A stretch of 8,225 nucleotides of DNA from an uncultured Oscillospiraceae bacterium. Its GTDB lineage: Bacteria > Bacillota > Clostridia > Oscillospirales > Acutalibacteraceae. The stretch lies in NCBI GenBank assembly GCA_900552985.1, contig USBP01000052.1, positions 1 to 8,225 of the forward strand. Reading direction: 5' to 3'. This document shows positions 1 through 5,464 of this stretch, one piece after another (the stretch's first letter is position 1; each line of letters begins with the position of its first letter). The notes under the pieces were generated by a model. That model searched no databases and was not told the DNA's origin. It was given only the letters and a program-made list of their open reading frames with translations. The position numbers and the translations under genes were made by a program.

Positions 1-113
1 GGCTGCTGCGCTCCATACGCCTCCAGAAAGGCGGAAATCCGCACACCACAGGGGTCACCCTCACAAAATGAAAGGAAGGGCCGCTGCGCCCCGCTTTCAA
101 TCAACCGAATCAT
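1..113 (-). CDS. 5' part of a gene, possibly a GNAT-family acetyltransferase (runs off left edge)
   Basis: Seen: an ATG at 111-113 (minus strand) opens a frame that stays open to the window edge. It gives 37 residues starting MIRLIESGAQ and containing FCEGDPCGVRI and AFLEAYG. The start lies inside the last codons of the M42 gene, a 17-base overlap in another frame, which fits translational coupling in the same operon. There is no strong Shine-Dalgarno sequence in front of it. Inference: the opening MIRL, a short acidic stretch, then G-RI and a YG pair resembles the N-terminus of small GNAT-like proteins of Clostridia, but no catalytic or acetyl-CoA-binding motif is inside the window. The reading frame is fairly convincing; the family call is tentative. 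Confidence 0.5.
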   Translation of the reverse strand, partial: MIRLIESGAQRPFLSFCEGDPCGVRISAFLEAYGAQQ

Positions 114-1125
114 TGGCAAAACTCTGCGCCAGCGCACGCACGAGGTCGGCGGTATCATAGAGATCCCCTTCCTCAATCACGCAGCAGGGAGAATGCAGGT
201 AGCGGCATGGCACGGAGACCGTTATGGTCTTTACCCCGCCGCGGCTTTTATGAATCGTCCCTGCGTCGTTTCCGCCGGCAACCAGCGTTTTGGTCTGGCA
301 GCGGATGTTTTTGCGCTCCGCCAGGGAAAACGCAAAGTCATAAAGCCTGCGGTCATAAAGCGTGCTTTTATCCATAAAGGAGACAACGGCTCCCCGGCCC
401 AGAGCGCAGACACGCTTATGCGGCTGGACGCCCGCAAGATCCGCCGCCGTTGTTGTTTCCACTACAATCGCATAATCGGGCGCAAGCTGGTAAGCCGCCG
501 CGCCGGCGCCGCGCAGGCCGACCTCCTCCTGCACGGTAAAGGCAAACTCAAGGTCATAGGGAAGGTCGCTCTCGATCATCTCCAGCAAAATGGCGCAACC
601 CGCGCGGTCGTCGAGCGCTTTCGCCTTGATCCTTCGCTCGCCAAAGGGCACAAAGGCGGAGTCAAAATAAGCGATATCGCCCAAATGGACAACCTCCTGC
701 GCCTCTTCGGAGGAAGCTGCGCCGATATCGATATAGAGCTGATCGGTATCCGGCATTTTTTTGAGCGCTTCCTTCTCCAGCAGATGCACCGGCAGGGAGC
801 CGATCACACCGGGCGCCTGCTTTGTACCCACCAAAACGCCGCGCCCAAACAGAACGCTCGGGTCAATCCCGCCGACCGGGGCAAAACGGAGATAGCCCTC
901 CTCTGTGATATAAGTCACGATCAGCGCAACTTCATCCATATGCGCGGCAAGCATGACCCGCCGTTTGGCGCGCTCTGCTCCTTTTTTGTGAACCAGCAGG
1001 TTCCCAAGCGCATCCACCTCATATTCCGCATGAGACTTGATCCGCTCAATTAAAAACGCCCGCACTGCATCCTCCCTGCCGGATGCCCCCGGCAGGGCGC
1101 AGAGTGTTTTCAGGGTTCCCAGCAT
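97..1125 (-). CDS. M42 family zinc aminopeptidase (glutamyl/deblocking aminopeptidase-like)
   Basis: Cytosolic metallo-aminopeptidase of the M42 family, which trims N-terminal residues from small peptides as large oligomeric (TET-type) shells. The 342 residues match the usual family length. The metal and catalytic residues are in order: H62 and D64 (AAHMDE), D172/D173 (ALDDRAG), E200/E201 (VQEEVGLRGAG), E223 (VVETTTAAD) and H311 (YLHSP). E223 sits where many M42 members have aspartate; this is a conservative metal-ligand change. The ATG immediately follows the TAA of the upstream M42 gene (TAAATG), and the ribosome binding site (GGAAAGGGGG) lies within that gene's end, so the two are translated together. 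Some databases label this family endoglucanase; the residues support a peptidase. Substrate preference cannot be read from sequence. Confidence 0.95.
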   Translation of the reverse strand: MLGTLKTLCALPGASGREDAVRAFLIERIKSHAEYEVDALGNLLVHKKGAERAKRRVMLAAHMDEVALIVTYITEEGYLRFAPVGGIDPSVLFGRGVLVGTKQAPGVIGSLPVHLLEKEALKKMPDTDQLYIDIGAASSEEAQEVVHLGDIAYFDSAFVPFGERRIKAKALDDRAGCAILLEMIESDLPYDLEFAFTVQEEVGLRGAGAAAYQLAPDYAIVVETTTAADLAGVQPHKRVCALGRGAVVSFMDKSTLYDRRLYDFAFSLAERKNIRCQTKTLVAGGNDAGTIHKSRGGVKTITVSVPCRYLHSPCCVIEEGDLYDTADLVRALAQSFANDSVD

Positions 1126-2133
1126 TTATGCGCGCCCCCTTTCCAAAATATAGGCGGCCAACAGCCGCGCAGTGCTCTCCACATCCTGCGGGTCAATGAC
1201 CTCAATGCCCATATGCATATAGCGCAGCGGGATGGAGAGCACGCCCATGCGCACACCGGGGCCGGCTGCGGCAATCTCATCCGCATTCGTGCCGGTCTTT
1301 CCGTTCATCACCTCAAGCTGAAAGGGAATTCCCTCTCGGCGGGCGATCTCCTCCAGCAGACCGCTCATCGAGGCGCTGAGCGTCGGGGCGATACCGATCA
1401 TCGTGCCCTTTCCCAGATCCGCACACTTATGGCGCGGCGCATCCGGCGTCATGGCAAAGCTCACATCCACCGCGATACCCTCCGCAGCGCCCGCTGCAAA
1501 GCCGGCGCAGCCAGCGCCGCCTCCGCCGACCTCCTCCTGTGTGGAGAATACGACAGTCAGCCTGTGCGAATGCCCCTGCTCCTTTAACAGCTCCAGGCAG
1601 CGCAGAAGCGCCGCTACGCCCGCGCGATCATCCAAAGCAGGCGAACTGACCAGGCCGCCCAACAGCTGGCGCGGCTCTCTCCGGAGCGTGATGCGGTCGC
1701 CGGGGCGTCCCTTCCCCCGCGCAGCCTCCCCCGGAAGGCCGATATCCACCGCCATATCCGTGATCTCCCGGATCGAATGATCGTCAGGCTTGGAAAGATG
1801 CGGCGGCGTGCTGCACACCACGCCGTAGAGGGGCTCCACACCCCAGACAGTCACCTCATGGCCGGCCAGGGTTCGGATATCAATTCCGCCGCATTTGTCC
1901 ACCCGAAGAAAGCCCTCCGGGTCGACGCCTGTTACCACCATGCCGATCTGGTCAATGTGCGCGTCCAGCAGGATGTGCGGGCCAGGGCCTTCAATCTCGC
2001 CAACCACATTCCCGGATGCATCCACATGCACCTGGGCAAAGGCGCTGAGCGCTTCGGCAGCCGTCTGCGCCGCCGCGCTTTCCGCGCCGGATGCACCTGC
2101 TGCGGCGCATAAGCGAAACAGTAACTCTTTCAT
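1126..2133 (-). CDS. M42 family zinc aminopeptidase, second paralogue
   Basis: Second M42 metallopeptidase, 335 residues, first gene of the operon. Metal and catalytic residues: H59 and D61 (LLDAHIDQ), D168/D169 (ALDDRAG), E200/E201 (STQEEVGGGGAG), D223 (AVDVSFAMTPD) and H307 (YMHMGIEVID). It has the canonical aspartate where the downstream paralogue has glutamate, so the two are diverged subunits and not a recent duplication. The ATG at 2131-2133 was chosen over an in-frame TTG six bases upstream: GGAAAGGAAAC leaves about 9 bases to the ATG but only about 3 to the TTG. Family knowledge: Clostridia often carry M42 genes in tandem, and M42 subunits in some organisms form mixed oligomers. Mixed assembly here is inference. 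A SigA-type promoter lies at 2181-2209. Confidence 0.94.
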   Translation of the reverse strand: MKELLFRLCAAAGASGAESAAAQTAAEALSAFAQVHVDASGNVVGEIEGPGPHILLDAHIDQIGMVVTGVDPEGFLRVDKCGGIDIRTLAGHEVTVWGVEPLYGVVCSTPPHLSKPDDHSIREITDMAVDIGLPGEAARGKGRPGDRITLRREPRQLLGGLVSSPALDDRAGVAALLRCLELLKEQGHSHRLTVVFSTQEEVGGGGAGCAGFAAGAAEGIAVDVSFAMTPDAPRHKCADLGKGTMIGIAPTLSASMSGLLEEIARREGIPFQLEVMNGKTGTNADEIAAAGPGVRMGVLSIPLRYMHMGIEVIDPQDVESTARLLAAYILERGRA

Positions 2134-2180
2134 AAACAAGTTTCCTTTCCAACCGGATGAAATAAATACTATGCTTGCTT

Positions 2181-2209
2181 ATTATATGTTTTTCCCGTTT
2201 AAAATTCAA
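2181..2209 (-). promoter_or_regulatory. SigA-type promoter of the M42 peptidase operon
   Basis: On the minus strand TTGAAT (2204-2209) and TATAAT (2181-2186) are separated by exactly 17 bases. The predicted start near 2174 gives a leader of about 40 bases before the M42 ATG at 2133. A 12-base perfect palindrome (2218-2229) lies 8 bases upstream of the -35 box. Confidence 0.8.
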
Positions 2210-2217
2210 CATGTGCC

Positions 2218-2229
2218 CTGCGGCCGCAG
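2218..2229. repeat. 12-bp perfect palindrome upstream of the M42 promoter
   Basis: CTGCGGCCGCAG is a perfect palindrome just upstream of the -35 box of the M42 operon promoter. The position would suit an upstream regulator site, but a GC-rich palindrome of this length can also arise by chance. No regulator is encoded nearby. Confidence 0.3.
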
Positions 2230-2251
2230 AAAGAGGCGCAGGCTCGTAACT

Positions 2252-2286
2252 CCCCCCCCCCGCTTACCGGCGCAGCTCGCACCGGT
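2252..2286. repeat. C10 homopolymer next to an 8-bp hairpin in the gap between the EamA and M42 genes
   Basis: Ten consecutive C (2252-2261) are followed by an inverted repeat, ACCGGCGC (2266-2273) with GCACCGGT (2279-2286), one wobble pair, loop of 5. Downstream of the EamA gene on the minus strand the hairpin could slow transcription. It is followed by a G run and not a T run, so it is not a standard intrinsic terminator. The C tract is non-coding. Confidence 0.35.
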
Positions 2287-2326
2287 GAACGGAGGGCCGC
2301 TTGAACGCCGGCTTCCTTCTGCGCCG

Positions 2327-2743
2327 TCAGAAGATCATCACAAACGTCCCGGCCGTGATGAGGACCCCGCCAACAACTGTCTGCCACGTGACCTTCTCAT
2401 GCAGCACAAGAAACGCCATCACCATGCTGATGACAACGCTGAATTTATCAATCGGCACAACCTTGGAAGCTTCCCCTATTTGCAGGGCCTTATAATAAAA
2501 TAACCAGGATAGCCCCGTCGCCAGACCGGAAAGAATCAAAAAAAGCCATCCCCGCCTGCTGATATCAGCCACCTGGCCCTGCACGCCTGTCAGGAACACA
2601 ATCCCCCATGCCATGAGCAGCACTACCACCGTGCGAATCGCAGTAGCCAGGTTGGAATTGACCCCCTCGATCCCGATCTTTGCAAGAATGGATGTGGACG
2701 CCGCAAAAAATGCCGACAGCAGTGCAAACAGCACCCAGAGCAT
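2327..2743 (-). CDS. Single-domain EamA/DMT-superfamily membrane protein
   Basis: A 138-residue integral membrane protein with about five hydrophobic segments (residues about 2-22, 33-52, 65-85, 97-116 and 119-138). It matches the half-size EamA proteins of Clostridia that carry one domain, where classic drug/metabolite transporters carry two. The signature region is GLSWLFYYKALQIGEASKV followed by PIDKFSVV (residues about 77-103), where the GEAS-V-PI pattern is typical of EamA repeats. Such one-domain members are thought to work as dimers in the cytoplasmic membrane; the substrate is unknown. The ATG at 2741-2743 was chosen because AGAGAGGAG lies 8 bases upstream. A TTG 30 bases further up is possible but adds a polar, basic stretch. 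The gene is transcribed alone, divergently from the hydrolase-exonuclease pair; I could not see a convincing promoter for it. Confidence 0.88.
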   Translation of the reverse strand: MLWVLFALLSAFFAASTSILAKIGIEGVNSNLATAIRTVVVLLMAWGIVFLTGVQGQVADISRRGWLFLILSGLATGLSWLFYYKALQIGEASKVVPIDKFSVVISMVMAFLVLHEKVTWQTVVGGVLITAGTFVMIF

Positions 2744-2812
2744 ATGCCCCGCTCCTCTCTTTGTTGTTTTCAAAAGACCGCCCCTCTCTCATAGATTGTC
2801 TCAAATAAATTG

Positions 2813-2827
2813 GCAGCCTTCGGCTGC
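2813..2827. repeat. Short hairpin between the divergent EamA and hydrolase genes
   Basis: GCAGCC-TTC-GGCTGC forms a 6-bp perfect stem with a 3-base loop. It lies about 10 bases upstream of the -35 box of the hydrolase promoter. Read on the minus strand it is followed by CAATTTATTT, so it could act as a weak terminator or as a regulator dyad; neither is proven. Confidence 0.35.
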
Positions 2828-2837
2828 GCCGCCGCGC

Positions 2838-2866
2838 TTGACCGCCCTGCCCGCTTATGCTATTAT
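2838..2866 (+). promoter_or_regulatory. SigA-type promoter of the nicotinamidase-like/exonuclease operon
   Basis: TTGACC (2838-2843) and TATTAT (2861-2866) are separated by 17 bases. The predicted start near 2873 leaves about 30 bases before the ATG at 2903, which is preceded by AGGGGGG at 2891-2897. Confidence 0.78.
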
Positions 2867-2902
2867 GAAACCATCGCTTTTACTTTACACAGGGGGGAAA
2901 TC

Positions 2903-3502
2903 ATGCGGCGTGCCCTGATCGTTGTGGATTTTCAAAAAGATTTTGTAGATGGCAGCCTGGGATTTGCGCAGGCGCCCCTTCTTGAGAATGCCATCTGTAC
3001 AAAAATTGACAAGTATCATCAGCAGGGGCAAACGGTCGTTTTTACCTTTGATACGCATGGGGGCGATTACCTGCATACGCAGGAGGGCCGTAAGCTCCCA
3101 AAGATACACTGCCTGAAGGGTTCCGAGGGATGGCGGCTTTATGGCCGTGTGGAAAGCCTTTGCAGGCCGGACGATATTTGCATTGAAAAGCCGGGATTCG
3201 GCTCTATGGAGCTGGCGGAGTATCTGCGCCGCACCGGTTTTGATCAAATTGAACTGGTCGGCCTGGTTTCCAGCATCTGCGTCATCTCAAACGCCGTTTT
3301 GGCAAAGGCAGCCCTTCCTGAGGCAGAAATCATCGTGGACGCCTCCTGCACAGCCGGTGCGGACAGCGCACTCCACGAAAAAGCGCTTGATGTGATGGAG
3401 GGCCTGCAGATTACCGTTGTCAACCGCAGCCAGACGGAATCTCCGGCGCCGCCGGCCGCATATGAATCATCAGCCAGCGGCTCAGCATTGATCGAACGAT
3501 GA
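2903..3502 (+). CDS. Isochorismatase-fold cysteine hydrolase, nicotinamidase-like
   Basis: A 199-residue isochorismatase-fold hydrolase. The catalytic triad is visible: D9 (LIVVDFQ), K96 (IEKPGFG) and C126 (SSICV). It also carries the metal site of nicotinamidases: D50 and H52 (FDTH), H58 (YLHTQ) and H69 in IHCLKGSEGW, with nearly the same spacing as D49/H51/H57/H71 of M. tuberculosis PncA. Family knowledge: nicotinamidase converts nicotinamide to nicotinate for NAD salvage in the cytosol. The shared metal site makes this role more likely than an isochorismatase role, though substrate is not proven. The last 25 residues are a low-complexity Ser/Ala/Pro tail. The ATG at 2903 with AGGGGGG upstream was preferred over an earlier in-frame start whose extension does not look like this family. 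The exonuclease gene follows after 18 bases, so they are probably one transcript. Confidence 0.9.
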   Translation: MRRALIVVDFQKDFVDGSLGFAQAPLLENAICTKIDKYHQQGQTVVFTFDTHGGDYLHTQEGRKLPKIHCLKGSEGWRLYGRVESLCRPDDICIEKPGFGSMELAEYLRRTGFDQIELVGLVSSICVISNAVLAKAALPEAEIIVDASCTAGADSALHEKALDVMEGLQITVVNRSQTESPAPPAAYESSASGSALIER

Positions 3503-3520
3503 AGCGGGGTAATGAAAGCC

Positions 3521-4414
3521 ATGCAGTATGTCATTATGGATCTGGAATGGAACAACGTATACAGCATTAAGCGCGGCGGTTTTATGAACGAGGTTATTGA
3601 GATCGGAGCTGTCCGGCTGGACGAACGGCTCCGGGAAGCCGGAACGTTTTCCCACCTGATCCGCTCGCAGATTGGCAAGCGCCTGCGCGGGCATGTGAAG
3701 GAGCTGACCCATCTGACCAATGAGGATTTGCAAACCGGTATCCCCTTCACGCAGGCCATGGCGCAATTCCGCCAATGGATTGGGAACGGCCCTGTAACAG
3801 TGTTGACGTGGGGGGATACGGATATCCGGGTGTTGATCGAAAATTTCAAGCTGTTTAATGGGCTTTCGACCCTCCCATTCCTCACCTATTATGCAGATCT
3901 GCAAAAAATTCTCCATGCCGCGCTGCATCTTTCCAACGCGCGTCAAACGGGCCTGAGCGCTGCCGCCGAAATGCTCGGCATTGAGGAGGACGGCCTCTCC
4001 CTGCACCGTGCGCTGGATGACAGCCTGCTCTCCGCAGAGTGTATGCGCAAAATTTTCTCCCCAGAGCTGATGCAGGAATTCACTTTGCCCTGCGGAAAAG
4101 AGTTTTACGAACGGCTGCAATTCAAGGCGTATGTCATCAGCGACATCCACAGCCCTAAAATAGACTGGTCACAGATGCGATGCTTCTGCGATCAATGTGG
4201 CCGGGAGGCACAGCAGCAAAGCGAGTGGATCTTTGCCAGCCGCGCATTCCGCGCCACCTTTCTCTGCCCGGAATGCAAGCGCCTTCTGCGCCGCACAGTT
4301 CGCTTCAAGCAGTATTATGACCGGCTGGATATCCGCGGCAAAACCGTCTACCTGGAACCGCCGGAGGAAGAGAACCAGCCTGCGCCGCCTCTTGCGGAAC
4401 CTGCGGCAACATAA
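3521..4414 (+). CDS. DEDDh-type 3'-5' exonuclease with C-terminal zinc ribbon
   Basis: A 297-residue protein whose first 170 residues are a DnaQ-like exonuclease domain. Exo I is D7-x-E9 (IMDLEW), Exo II is around WGDTD (D99/D101), and Exo III is H162-(4 residues)-D167 (LHRALDD), the DEDDh pattern. It removes 3' nucleotides from DNA or RNA using two metal ions; the sequence does not say which nucleic acid. Residues about 221-252 add paired CxxC motifs (C223/C226 and C249/C252), a likely zinc ribbon for nucleic-acid or partner binding, followed by a Pro/Ala/Glu-rich tail. Start: the ATG at 3521 puts the protein at the family's usual beginning, with GGGGT 10 bases upstream. An ATG at 3512 would leave only about one base after that site. 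It is the second gene after the nicotinamidase-like gene; no functional link between them is evident. Confidence 0.88.
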   Translation: MQYVIMDLEWNNVYSIKRGGFMNEVIEIGAVRLDERLREAGTFSHLIRSQIGKRLRGHVKELTHLTNEDLQTGIPFTQAMAQFRQWIGNGPVTVLTWGDTDIRVLIENFKLFNGLSTLPFLTYYADLQKILHAALHLSNARQTGLSAAAEMLGIEEDGLSLHRALDDSLLSAECMRKIFSPELMQEFTLPCGKEFYERLQFKAYVISDIHSPKIDWSQMRCFCDQCGREAQQQSEWIFASRAFRATFLCPECKRLLRRTVRFKQYYDRLDIRGKTVYLEPPEEENQPAPPLAEPAAT

Positions 4415-4477
4415 CGCAAAGCTTTGTCCCCGGGCGGCCCTTCTGATAACGCCTATGCAGGCGCCGTTCTCACGGGC

Positions 4478-4876
4478 TCAATCCAGATTGTCATCCTCCA
4501 GGCCAACGTCACAGGGATCGTCATCCTGCATCAGTTCTCCCAGGCGTACCCTGCGCTCAATCTTCATTTTTTCCACCTGCTGATGAAGCTGTTCCTTAAC
4601 GTCGTCCGCGTTTTTGATGTTTTTAAGCAGAAGGTGCGGCGTGCTCTTATCGGAGGAATGCACCAGCACGCTCCCCACGCCAAAAATACGCTGTCCAAAC
4701 GAACGCTTAACACTTAAATCCCGCACGCGGTATAGCAGGACCTCCTCTTCCTCCAAATTAAAAAGCCCCGTTTTGATAAAGAGCCTGTCCTCCGAAAGGG
4801 CATAACGGGTAAAGGAGATCGGCATGCCTAAAATGCGCTTGCGATCCTTCCAAAGCATTTCCTGTTTTTGAGCCAT
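4478..4876 (-). CDS. Small PH-domain (bPH2-like) protein
   Basis: A 132-residue soluble protein resembling the bacterial PH-domain (bPH2/YdbS-YdbT-type) fold. It has TRYALSEDRLFIKTGLF, the EEVLLYRVRDLSVKRS strand pair, QRIFGVGSVLVHSSD and a C-terminal helix (VKEQLHQQVEKMKIE). Unlike YdbS-type proteins it has no transmembrane segment, and it ends in an acidic tail (QDDDPCDVGLEDDNLD). The ATG at 4876 is preceded by GGGAGGT with 7 bases between. The usual start extension upstream is rejected because it would run through the promoter. The gene is transcribed alone and converges with the exonuclease gene, with 63 bases between their stops and no clear terminator there. The family is common in Clostridia and its molecular function is unknown. 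Confidence 0.86.
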   Translation of the reverse strand: MAQKQEMLWKDRKRILGMPISFTRYALSEDRLFIKTGLFNLEEEEVLLYRVRDLSVKRSFGQRIFGVGSVLVHSSDKSTPHLLLKNIKNADDVKEQLHQQVEKMKIERRVRLGELMQDDDPCDVGLEDDNLD

Positions 4877-4903
4877 AATCTTAACCTCCCTATTCTCGTT
4901 TTT

Positions 4904-4932
4904 ATTGTAGCAGAGTGCGGGGCATGCTTCAA
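4904..4932 (-). promoter_or_regulatory. SigA-type promoter of the PH-domain gene
   Basis: On the minus strand TTGAAG (4927-4932) and TACAAT (4904-4909) are exactly 17 bases apart. The predicted start near 4897 gives a leader of about 20 bases including the GGGAGGT ribosome binding site. This marks the last firmly host-type signal before the mobile element. Confidence 0.8.
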
Positions 4933-5187
4933 GAAAAAATCCGATTTTCTGTGGAAATGTCATTCATTCTTCCGGCAAAACATGCGGCACCCGTGTGCAA
5001 AGGGAACAGCGCCGTCCGGGCATACCCAAACGCACGCTGGCTGCATTCCCAAGCTCGGCCGGCGGCAGCCGTCCATCGGGCGCCTTAACGGCCTTTCCGC
5101 GTTTTCATCCCATGGATATGCTTCCGGCAAGGCGGACGACACCCGCCGAGAAACGGGGAGGATCACGCGGCCATGGCACGAACCCCC
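4933..5187. other. GC-rich stretch without a recognisable gene, near the host-ICE boundary
   Basis: The few open frames here have low-complexity, uninterpretable translations and no ribosome binding sites, so I call none. A 10-base direct repeat, CTTCCGGCAA, occurs at 4969-4978 and 5121-5130. The host-element junction is somewhere between the PH-gene promoter and parB. This stretch could be decayed host DNA or the terminal non-coding part of the element. Confidence 0.4.
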
Positions 5188-5217
5188 TGTACACGGATGC
5201 CGTCAATATGATATGAT
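5188..5217 (+). promoter_or_regulatory. Possible promoter upstream of the leader ORF
   Basis: TGTACA (5188-5193, 4 of 6 matches to the -35 consensus) and TATGAT (5212-5217, 5 of 6) are 18 bases apart. The start would be near 5224, about 26 bases before the leader ORF at 5250. It is weaker than the host promoters and is supported mainly by its position. Confidence 0.42.
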
Positions 5218-5249
5218 AAAGCTCAACCTACAAGAAGGAGACCAAACAT

Positions 5250-5267
5250 ATGATTGTTTCTTATTAG
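5250..5267 (+). CDS. Five-codon leader ORF (MIVSY) with a strong ribosome binding site
   Basis: AAGGAG (5235-5240) sits 9 bases before ATG ATT GTT TCT TAT TAG, encoding MIVSY. A near-consensus ribosome binding site in front of so short an ORF suggests a leader peptide whose translation is sensed, because hairpins and an intrinsic terminator follow directly. The other reading is that this is the start of a host gene cut off by insertion of the element. The sequence alone does not decide. Confidence 0.4.
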   Translation: MIVSY

Positions 5268-5283
5268 GAACGCTGTAAATACA

Positions 5284-5299
5284 AGGCTTTTCGGAGCCT
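5284..5299 (+). promoter_or_regulatory. Leader hairpin that can compete with the terminator
   Basis: AGGCTT-TTCG-GAGCCT forms a 6-bp stem including one wobble pair. Its 5' arm, GGCTTTT (5285-5291), can alternatively pair with GAAAGCC (5341-5347). The latter contains the start of the terminator's 5' arm, so this gives a plausible anti-terminator. Confidence 0.4.
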
Positions 5300-5335
5300 A
5301 CAATCCGAAAAAAATAATATTTGATCTATCACATT

Positions 5336-5380
5336 ACGCAGAAAGCCGTCCAGGTGCTATCTTGGGCGGCTTTTTTGCGT
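5336..5380 (+). terminator. Strong intrinsic terminator/attenuator before parB
   Basis: AGCCGTCCAGG (5344-5354) pairs with CTTGGGCGGCT (5361-5371), an 11-bp stem with two G-T wobbles and a TGCTAT loop, followed by a T6 tract (5371-5376). The stem extends through AAA/TTT. An outer ACGCA/TGCGT pair (5336-5340 with 5376-5380) also exists. It points rightward and would stop transcription coming from the leader before it reaches parB. Confidence 0.8.
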
Positions 5381-5391
5381 GGATAGACCGG

Positions 5392-5398
5392 AAGGAGG
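5392..5398 (+). promoter_or_regulatory. Orphan Shine-Dalgarno sequence (AAGGAGG) with no ATG after it
   Basis: A perfect AAGGAGG is followed after 7 bases by ATA ATT ACA GAA ATT TAA (5406-5423). This would be a 5-codon ORF only if ATA were the start codon. It may be a decayed leader ORF or a chance purine run; parB has its own site at 5451-5457. Confidence 0.35.
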
Positions 5399-5427
5399 CA
5401 GAAAAATAATTACAGAAATTTAAGCTC

Positions 5428-5445
5428 GAAAATTGTGCAACTTTC
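5428..5445. promoter_or_regulatory. Operator-like dyad immediately before the parB ribosome binding site
   Basis: GAAAATTGTGCAACTTTC is an 18-base imperfect palindrome (7 of 8 arm positions pair around a central TG). It ends 5 bases before AAGGAGG of parB. The size and TTG-N2-CAA core suit a dimeric repressor or ParB autoregulation; no factor is assigned. Confidence 0.35.
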
Positions 5446-5464
5446 ACGAAAAGGAGGTTAGTGA

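Noticed and set aside
193..1053. Long plus-strand open frame opposite the M42 gene (and similar frames at 1213-1587, 1403-1780 and 1777-2503)
   Set aside because: Antisense shadows of the two M42 genes. Translations are rich in Arg/His/Ala with no family motifs and no ribosome binding sites.
2744..2837. Promoter for the EamA gene on the minus strand
   Set aside because: TTGAGA and TATGAG-like hexamers are present, but no pair has acceptable spacing.
3244..4150. Minus-strand frames opposite the hydrolase and exonuclease genes
   Set aside because: Antisense of genes with complete catalytic residues; no independent start signals.
4415..4477. Bidirectional terminator between the convergent exonuclease and PH genes
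   Set aside because: Only weak GCC/GGC pairing and no T tract on either strand.
4868..5278. 136-codon plus-strand frame spanning the junction gap, and the 68-codon minus frame at 4960-5166
   Set aside because: Low-complexity translation, no domain, no ribosome binding site, and the plus frame runs across the PH-gene promoter.
5260..5310. tRNA or tRNA 3' end as an attachment site
   Set aside because: No T-loop (TTCRANNC) or acceptor-stem pattern; the hairpin here is a simple 6-bp stem.
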